From Nonomuraea purpurea (GTDB lineage Bacteria > Actinomycetota > Actinomycetes > Streptosporangiales > Streptosporangiaceae): a DNA stretch of 64,000 nt. Under the pieces are notes generated by a model, which saw only the letters and a program-made list of their open reading frames with translations, searched no databases and had not been told where the DNA came from. Shown here piece after piece: positions 58,871-64,000 of the stretch (position 1 is its first letter; each line of letters opens with the position of its first letter). A program made the position numbers and the translations under genes. The stretch covers positions 248,001 to 312,000 of the forward strand of contig NZ_JBHSBI010000002.1 of the NCBI RefSeq assembly GCF_042650645.1. The letters run 5' to 3'.

Positions 58871-59393
58871 CGACCTCCGCCAGCGCTACCACGACGTGCT
58901 CGCCGACGCTCTCGGTGAGTGCGTCAACTGCGGTAGCCCCACCGCGGCGAAGTGCATCTGCGGCCCGTACGGCACGGCTGCAGCCCTCGAAAGACTCACC
59001 GACGCCGCATTGGCGACTCGTGACAGCGAACTGGAGCAGATCAAGGAGATCATCATGGGTGTATTCGTCTGCGTCGGCTGCGGCCAGGCCGAGGGCCACC
59101 CCGAGTCGTGCGACCTCGGCGGCTACGCCGACCGCGAGGAGCTGGCCGCCGAGCGCCGCGCGGAGCTGGTTCACGAGCGCGACCATTGGCTGCTCGACGA
59201 GCGTGCCCCCGGCTGCGAGTACTGCCTGATCGACCCGCCAAGCCCTGGCATCCGGATTACCCGCGCCGGTTATCGTGCGCTGGACGAGGCCGCCGAACGG
59301 TACCGAACTCGCGTGACCACGCTGGAGCAATACGACGCTGAACGAGCCGCGATCATCGCCGCCCACCCGGCGACGGAGGCTGACCGTGGCTGA
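58863..59393 (+). CDS. Cysteine-rich phage protein, DDLRQRY start
   Basis: A 176-residue protein with CVNCGSP, CICG, CVGCG and CEYC. At least four Cys pairs suggest multiple metal sites. N-terminus TDDLRQRYHD is shared with two following genes. Unknown function. Confidence 0.7.
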   Translation: MTDDLRQRYHDVLADALGECVNCGSPTAAKCICGPYGTAAALERLTDAALATRDSELEQIKEIIMGVFVCVGCGQAEGHPESCDLGGYADREELAAERRAELVHERDHWLLDERAPGCEYCLIDPPSPGIRITRAGYRALDEAAERYRTRVTTLEQYDAERAAIIAAHPATEADRG

Positions 59394-59709
59394 CGACCTC
59401 CGCCAGGCCGAGTACGGCCTCTACATCGCCAAGGTCGGCACCGATGAGCGCCACCACTACCGCAAGGGAAACCGCCCGTCCGACCTGCCCGACCTGTTCG
59501 ACCTCGCACGGCACGCCATCAAGGACGTTCAGGCGCGGCAAGGGCACATCTACCGCCTGCATGGCAGGTGGTCCACGGGCGTCGAAATCTGGGAGTCGCC
59601 CAACGGCGACCAGGACCCATTCCAGCCGCCGGATCGTCTCCTCGCCTACGCCCGCTGGGAAGACCGAGACCTGACCCTGACCGACCAGGAGGCCGACCGT
59701 GTCCGATGA
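59386..59709 (+). CDS. Phage protein, DDLRQ start
   Basis: A 107-residue beta-rich protein (AEYGLYIAKVGTDERHHYRK). Its GTG and first codons resemble those of the neighbouring genes, but the body differs. Unknown function. Confidence 0.66.
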   Translation: MADDLRQAEYGLYIAKVGTDERHHYRKGNRPSDLPDLFDLARHAIKDVQARQGHIYRLHGRWSTGVEIWESPNGDQDPFQPPDRLLAYARWEDRDLTLTDQEADRVR

Positions 59710-60193
59710 CCTTCGCCAGCGCTACGCCGAAGCGCTCGCAGCCACCAACACGCTCGACGCCACCGACCTCGAATACACCCTCGGTCTGCTGCTCACCGCG
59801 CGAGACGACGAACTGGCCGAACTCCGCGAGCAGGTCGCGTTCCAGAAGCATCGGGCCGACACCTACCAGGCCGACCTTGAGTTCCTCGAACGCCAGCACA
59901 AGTTCGCCATCAACGAGCGGGAGGCGTGGCGGGAACGCGCCGAGACCGCAGAGGAGGCGGTCAAGGACCTCGAATCGCTGATCTCCGACGAGCGAGCCAT
60001 CCACGAGGAGACCATCCAACGTGCCAAGAAGGCCGCTGCGGCCGTCGCTCGCGTCCTGGAGATCCTGGACGAGCGCCGCCACTCCTACCCGTCCATGGAC
60101 CACTCGGTCACGTACGTGGATCCGCTGCTTCCCGGAGGAGTCATCCGCGGCGCGCTCGCAGACCTCGGCTTCCCCGAGACTGGCCGTGGGTAG
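59699..60193 (+). CDS. Coiled-coil phage protein, DDLRQRY start
   Basis: A 164-residue protein with a long helical middle (AFQKHRADTYQADLEFLERQ). The first eight residues match those of the 58863 product. Unknown function. Confidence 0.7.
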   Translation: MSDDLRQRYAEALAATNTLDATDLEYTLGLLLTARDDELAELREQVAFQKHRADTYQADLEFLERQHKFAINEREAWRERAETAEEAVKDLESLISDERAIHEETIQRAKKAAAAVARVLEILDERRHSYPSMDHSVTYVDPLLPGGVIRGALADLGFPETGRG

Positions 60194-60587
60194 GCTGCGC
60201 CGGCCTGGTGGCCGCTGGCGCCTGCTGGTGCACGAGTGGATCGGCAAGCAGCCCGACAGCCCGGTTTTGTACGGGACCGCCCACCACGTGTCCAGCGCGC
60301 CCGGCGAGGACGGAGAGCACCGCAGACACCACCACCTGCCAGGAACCGAGTTCGACGAGCTGGTGGTGGGTTCGTGGCTGCACGTCGAACAGATGGACGC
60401 AGGCGTGTGGTGGATGAACTGCGGCGGGGTAACCCTGACCGTCCGCGTTGACCGAGACGGGAGACCGCAGAGAGTTTCCGTCTCCGGCCCCGACGACGAC
60501 GCCGCGCGGGAGGATGGAGTGGAGTACGAACTGACATGGAGCATGCCGCCGGAGACGCCAGCCCTGCCCGAGGAGGAGACGACGTGA
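60186..60587 (+). CDS. Phage protein of unknown function
   Basis: A 133-residue beta-rich protein (WRLLVHEWIGKQPDSPVLY). GTG start overlaps the previous stop by eight bases. Unknown function. Confidence 0.66.
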   Translation: MGRLRRPGGRWRLLVHEWIGKQPDSPVLYGTAHHVSSAPGEDGEHRRHHHLPGTEFDELVVGSWLHVEQMDAGVWWMNCGGVTLTVRVDRDGRPQRVSVSGPDDDAAREDGVEYELTWSMPPETPALPEEETT

Positions 60588-60760
60588 CCCCGTTCGTCAA
60601 AGCGGTCCTCAGCGAGGTGGCGGACTGGTTCCGGGGCGACGGCATGGTGTACATCTCCCACGACGCGAAGGACCCGCACTGCTGGGCGACACTGGTCATC
60701 CTCGCGATCCTGGTGGTACCTGCGCTGGTAGCGGCGCGCATCGTCGAGGCATGCCTGTGA
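60584..60760 (+). CDS. 58-residue single-helix membrane protein
   Basis: A short GTGA-coupled gene with a C-terminal hydrophobic helix (WATLVILAILVVPALVAARI, about 34-53). Unknown function. Confidence 0.62.
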   Translation: MTPFVKAVLSEVADWFRGDGMVYISHDAKDPHCWATLVILAILVVPALVAARIVEACL

Positions 60761-60834
60761 ACCTCCTCAACCTCGCCGTCCCGCCCTTGTCGCCGATGCT
60801 CTGCCACTGTCTGCTGCGGAAGGATGCACGATGA
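60757..60834 (+). CDS. Possible 25-residue peptide gene
   Basis: GTG overlaps the previous stop and the TGA overlaps the next ATG. The peptide begins MNLLNLAVPP and contains two Cys. The double overlap supports translation. Confidence 0.42.
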   Translation: MNLLNLAVPPLSPMLCHCLLRKDAR

Positions 60835-61613
60835 GCTGGACTAAGCACTCGACCCCGGAGTTTCAGGAGATCGCCGACCGGTACACGATCCTGCGTTGCC
60901 AGGTCGGCTCGGGCGTCCACGGCACCAACATCGTGGGCACCGATGACCGTGACGAGATGGGCGTATGCGTCGAACCGCCCGAGTATGTGATGGGGCTGCG
61001 CCGCTTCGACCAGTACGTCTACCGAACCCAGCCTGAAGGCGTCCGCTCCGGCCCTGGCGACTTGGACCTGACGGTGTACTCGCTGCGGAAGTGGATGAGG
61101 CTCGCCACGACCGGCAACCCCACGGTGCTGCTGCCGCTGTTCGTCCCCGGCGAGGAGATCGTCACCGTCAACGAGATCGGCCTCGACCTTCGCGCCAACC
61201 CCGACATGATCCTCTCCCGGCAGGCCGGCTGCCGGTTCCTCGGCTACCTGCGAGCCCAGCGCGACCGCATGGTGGAGCACCCGAACGGCGCGCGCACCAA
61301 CCGGCCCGAGCTGATCGCCTTGCACGGCTTCGACACCAAGTACGCGGGCCACATGGTGCGGCTCGGCGTGCAAGGGGTGGAGCTGCTGGAGACGGGCTCG
61401 ATCACGCTGCCGATGCCGGAGCCGTGGCGCTCGTGGATCGTGGACCTCCGCCAGGGCAAGCACACCAAGGACGAGGCGCTGGAGGCGGCGGCAGAACTGG
61501 AGGCACGCCTTGAGGCGCTGACCGCCACCTGCGACCTTCCGGAGCGCCCGGACATGGGCCGGGTGGACGCCTGGCTGGTCGAGTCCCACAGGCGGGCGTG
61601 GGAGGGGATGTGA
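60831..61613 (+). CDS. RlaP-like nucleotidyltransferase (DNA polymerase beta superfamily)
   Basis: A 260-residue protein. The nucleotidyltransferase motif QVGSGVHGTNIVGTDDRDEM (from about 24) holds the Gly-Ser and the two catalytic-type Asp (39, 41). The rest is helical, with an ending like the COG3541/RlaP proteins that associate with RNA ligases of phages. It may add nucleotides to RNA or proteins. No RNA ligase is seen beside it. ATGA-coupled to the preceding peptide. Confidence 0.78.
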   Translation: MSWTKHSTPEFQEIADRYTILRCQVGSGVHGTNIVGTDDRDEMGVCVEPPEYVMGLRRFDQYVYRTQPEGVRSGPGDLDLTVYSLRKWMRLATTGNPTVLLPLFVPGEEIVTVNEIGLDLRANPDMILSRQAGCRFLGYLRAQRDRMVEHPNGARTNRPELIALHGFDTKYAGHMVRLGVQGVELLETGSITLPMPEPWRSWIVDLRQGKHTKDEALEAAAELEARLEALTATCDLPERPDMGRVDAWLVESHRRAWEGM

Positions 61614-61840
61614 CCCTCCTCGACCTCGACGAGCCCGCCCCAACCGTTGGCGAGAGCCCAACGGTTGGCCAGTGCCGCAGCTGCCACCACAAGCTGCAGG
61701 ATCCGGTATCGCTCGCCTACGGGATCGGCCCCGACTGCCGGAAGAAGCTGGGCATCGTCCCGCGCCAGCCGGTGCGGATCACCGGCGTGGAGATGTGGCG
61801 GGACTGTGAAGGACAGACCGACCTGCTGGAGGAGACATGA
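61610..61840 (+). CDS. DUF6011-like zinc-binding protein
   Basis: A 76-residue protein with CRSCHHKLQDPVSLAYGIGP, then DCRKKLG, the pattern of DUF6011. An 11-bp inverted repeat (61640-61668) encodes PTVG twice in its N-terminus. GTG start. A zinc site is likely; function unknown. Confidence 0.74.
   Translation: MTLLDLDEPAPTVGESPTVGQCRSCHHKLQDPVSLAYGIGPDCRKKLGIVPRQPVRITGVEMWRDCEGQTDLLEET
61640..61668. repeat. Perfect 11-bp inverted repeat in the DUF6011-like gene
   Basis: CCAACCGTTGG (61640-61650) and CCAACGGTTGG (61658-61668), seven-base loop; each arm is also nearly self-palindromic. It can form a strong hairpin near the gene start. Confidence 0.6.
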
Positions 61841-62100
61841 CCAGATGGACGATCAACCCGGACACCCTCGACCTCGACCCTGAAGACGGAGACGCCTCGA
61901 TCTCCCGCATCTTCACCGGCGAGGAGTGGTGTGCACAGGAGTGGCCGCCCTGCCCGGCCTGCGGGAGGACAATCCATGTGACCTCGATCGACGCACAGAC
62001 CTCGCAGGACCCCTTCCCGGTGTACGTGATGGGCCGGTGGCGGTGCCTGAACCGCTGCGACCCTCGGCCCGCACTCCAGGCGACAGGAGGGACCACGTGA
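61837..62100 (+). CDS. Cysteine-rich phage protein
   Basis: An 87-residue protein with CPACGRTIHV and CLNRC, probably zinc-binding. ATGA-coupled. Unknown function. Confidence 0.66.
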   Translation: MTRWTINPDTLDLDPEDGDASISRIFTGEEWCAQEWPPCPACGRTIHVTSIDAQTSQDPFPVYVMGRWRCLNRCDPRPALQATGGTT

Positions 62101-62552
62101 CCACCGACATGCTGTCCTGGACACGGCAGCAGATCGAGACCAGGAAGGCGCTCGCCGAAGAGGCACACGGCGCATCGTGGGCGCTCCAAGACCAGCTCAT
62201 CGAGCGCACGGACGGTGGCGCTGACGACCGCGCTGCCCTCCTCGACGCTGAAGACCGGACCGAACTGGTGAGCGTCACGCTGCCCGGTCCCGGCTTGGAC
62301 GAAGACGACCTCAAGCACATCGCCTTCAATGACCCGCGCCAGATCATCGCCGACTGCGAAGCAGACCTGGGCATCCTCGACGATCACGAGCCGGGCTGGG
62401 CGGGGCTGAAGCGCGACGTGCGGGTGTGTATGGCCTGCGACGTTAAGCGCGGCGACCGGTGGCCGTGCAGGACCGTCCGCCGTATCGCCTCCCGCTACCG
62501 TCACAGGGACGGCTACCTTCCCGAGTGGGCACCAGAAGGAACGACACCGTGA
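62097..62552 (+). CDS. DUF6221-like protein
   Basis: A 151-residue protein whose centre (HIAFNDPRQIIADCEADLGI) and end (WPCRTVRRIASRYRHRDGYL) follow DUF6221, common in actinomycetes and their prophages. Function unknown. GTG start in a GTGA overlap. Confidence 0.75.
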   Translation: MTTDMLSWTRQQIETRKALAEEAHGASWALQDQLIERTDGGADDRAALLDAEDRTELVSVTLPGPGLDEDDLKHIAFNDPRQIIADCEADLGILDDHEPGWAGLKRDVRVCMACDVKRGDRWPCRTVRRIASRYRHRDGYLPEWAPEGTTP

Positions 62553-62941
62553 GCACCGAGCACATCCTTGACGCCATAGACGGCGCTCTCGCCTGGGACG
62601 GCGGCACCGATGAGATGCGGTGGCGACCGCCCGAGCAAGAGCCTCCACCCAAGCTGGCGCCCCCGCTCCGTCGGCGCTCATCCCGGGTCACGATCATCAT
62701 CGAGGATGACGACGAGGTGACGGTCCTGGACGTACCAGACCCGCTCGACGCTGAGTACAGCATGGATGTGCGCGAGGATCCGCCCCACTGGCAGGGCCTC
62801 GCTCACTCGTTCGCCCCCGTCCGAACGGAGACGAACATCGGGCTGAAGATGCGCGTCAACCCAGATGAGGGCTTCACCACCTACCGGGGGCGAGAATACG
62901 TCAACACGGTGCTGGGAAGGATCGCCGGCGAGGGGGAATGA
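62549..62941 (+). CDS. Acidic phage protein, last of the early run
   Basis: A 130-residue acidic protein (VTIIIEDDDEVTVLDVPDPL). It closes the long chain of coupled genes. Unknown function. Confidence 0.68.
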   Translation: MSTEHILDAIDGALAWDGGTDEMRWRPPEQEPPPKLAPPLRRRSSRVTIIIEDDDEVTVLDVPDPLDAEYSMDVREDPPHWQGLAHSFAPVRTETNIGLKMRVNPDEGFTTYRGREYVNTVLGRIAGEGE

Positions 62942-63001
62942 GACTCTCGCGCATGGGCCGCATGCGTTGATATACGTGTTCGTCTAGTCTTGAACGCGAA
63001 A

Positions 63002-63029
63002 GCGGCCCTCCGCCCCAACGGAGAGCCGC
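63002..63029 (+). terminator. Hairpin ending the early run
   Basis: GCGGC-C-CTCCG pairs with CGGAG-A-GCCGC (63002-63029) with one internal mismatch. It lies after the last early gene and before the 63108 gene, whose own promoter may be the TTGATA-containing stretch near 62967. Confidence 0.55.
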
Positions 63030-63107
63030 CTCGACCCCACTACCCACGCCACGCCTCAACCGCCACAGATCGAGGTCTTCCCGTAAGCCTACTTGGGGGA
63101 GGCCGAA

Positions 63108-63938
63108 ATGCCGCGTTACTGGATTCACTCGGCGCCGGACAGCATCACCGAAGACGGCCAGCGGGAATGCGCCCGCGGTGACCGTTGCTCCGACCCGCGC
63201 ATTGTGGCGGAGGGCGGCAAGACGCTCAGGTATCCCGCGCTCACCTACCAGACGTTCTGCCCCGCCGACCGGACCGCCATCTCTGCGGCGCTCAACGCCT
63301 TGCCTGAGCTATTCGTCCGCGTTCACCAGCGCCTCGACAAGACGTTCTCCGCGACCGCTGGCGGGCCCATCGTCTCCATGTCGAAGACCGCGCCCGTCCC
63401 GCTGTCGCTCGGCGCCGACGAGCTGCTGCGACTCGTCCTGGCGACGCTGGTCTCGTGGGAGGAGCGAGTGCGTACCGTCGCCCGGCTGAAGCCGCTCGAC
63501 ACGTCGACCTCCCGCCGTCGAAGGGACGGTCAGGTGCTGACGCAGGCGTACACGATCCTCTCCTACCACCTGGACGCCTTGCTCGCCCTCGACGCCGAGC
63601 CGATGCTGCGAGACGGCGAGCTCGCCGAACTGTCCGGCGCCGACGCCGGCCTCGACATCCTGTACCTGGTGCACCGGTGCCGTATGTTCCTCACCGACAC
63701 CAAGCAGCCGGCCCGACACCTGTCCGGCGTGTACTGCGACTGCGGGTACCCGGAGTTGTACGAGGTCCTTGACGACGACGGGCAGCCTGCGGGCGCCCGC
63801 TGCCGCCAGTGCCGGGAGGAGTACGACCGGGACGGGTACGCCGACCTGACCAAGGACCGGGCCGAGCCGGTCAAGTCGTACCGGCGGCGCCCCCTGGTGG
63901 CAGTGTCGCAGGCCGAGCGTGAAACTCGCCGGGCCTGA
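63108..63938 (+). CDS. Cysteine-containing phage protein before the late region
   Basis: A 276-residue protein (PRYWIHSAPDSITEDGQREC) with a zinc-like C-terminus: CDCGYPELYEVLDDDG then CRQCREEY. Helical middle. GGGGGAGG precedes the ATG at 63108. It stands alone after a hairpin, at the point where actinophages usually begin the terminase region, so it may be the first late or an adaptor gene. Function unknown. Confidence 0.7.
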   Translation: MPRYWIHSAPDSITEDGQRECARGDRCSDPRIVAEGGKTLRYPALTYQTFCPADRTAISAALNALPELFVRVHQRLDKTFSATAGGPIVSMSKTAPVPLSLGADELLRLVLATLVSWEERVRTVARLKPLDTSTSRRRRDGQVLTQAYTILSYHLDALLALDAEPMLRDGELAELSGADAGLDILYLVHRCRMFLTDTKQPARHLSGVYCDCGYPELYEVLDDDGQPAGARCRQCREEYDRDGYADLTKDRAEPVKSYRRRPLVAVSQAERETRRA

Positions 63939-63949
63939 CGTGGGATAAT

Positions 63950-63975
63950 GAAGGGGAGATGTCATCCTCCCCTTC
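63950..63975 (+). terminator. Hairpin after the 63108 gene
   Basis: GAAGGGGAG (63950-63958) with CTCCCCTTC (63967-63975), a 9-bp stem and eight-base loop. The bases GATAAT just before could be part of a promoter. The window ends here. Confidence 0.6.
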
Positions 63976-64000
63976 ACCCGCTCCCGCCGTCAGCTTCCCT

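Noticed and set aside
26830..64000. Integrative conjugative element (AICE) instead of a phage
   Set aside because: No TraB/FtsK-type translocase or RepSA-type protein was seen, while Sak4, WhiB, DUF5131, HNH and the dense coupled small genes are phage-like. The missing right half leaves some doubt.

Overview
The window is high-GC actinobacterial DNA. Gene content and order (fabD-fabH-acpP-fabF with a PucR-type activator, aceE, mycothiol-type enzymes, DUF3052, DUF1918) point to Actinomycetes, most likely a Streptosporangiales relative such as Nonomuraea. The genus is an inference from gene order, not a measured result.

Positions 1 to about 26,750 are ordinary chromosome. It begins with the 3' end of murF, an Asp/Glu racemase-family enzyme and an STAND-like NTPase. 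A VanY-type metallopeptidase follows, divergent from an OmpR/histidine-kinase pair that ends in a lipoprotein gene. Next, on the minus strand, comes the type II fatty acid synthase cluster (fabD, fabH, acpP, fabF, acyl-CoA carboxylase) with its PucR-family regulator. Then comes a three-gene cluster resembling E. coli yjfL/yjfM/yjfC, and then a PHP phosphoesterase, a WYL regulator with a VOC protein, a secreted hydrolase and aceE. A run of small conserved genes (DUF1918, YjbQ, DUF3052, AhpE-like peroxiredoxin, zinc ribbon) and a ROK sugar kinase lead to a tRNA-Val(UAC) at 26752-26823.

From 26,830 to the end of the window lies the left part of an integrated prophage. The tyrosine integrase ends seven bases from the tRNA 3' end. 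The leftward lysogeny module holds the integrase, a proline-rich membrane protein, an unknown protein and an HTH repressor. It is divergent from a Cro-like HTH gene across an operator-rich spacer. All but two of the remaining genes read rightward: about 70 small, overlapping early genes, most joined by ATGA or GTGA stop-start overlaps. Recognisable products are a Sak4-like ATPase, two HNH proteins, an ASCH protein, a GIY-YIG-like protein, WhiB, a replication initiator, a DUF5131 (Gp37/Gp68) protein, a PP2C-like phosphatase, DUF4326 and an RlaP-like nucleotidyltransferase. The structural genes, lysis genes and right attachment site must lie beyond 64,000.

The least expected features are these. 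(1) A repeat array inside the initiator gene that looks like a lambda-type replication origin. (2) A 0.8-kb C-rich, G-poor stretch between two terminator hairpins that carries repeated short motifs but no convincing gene. (3) Two 39-bp tandem operator-like repeats before the replication genes. (4) A block around 51.5-54 kb where neighbouring genes share a leader motif before the start and are separated by hairpins. (5) Genes that share their leader plus first codons, suggesting start-region exchange.
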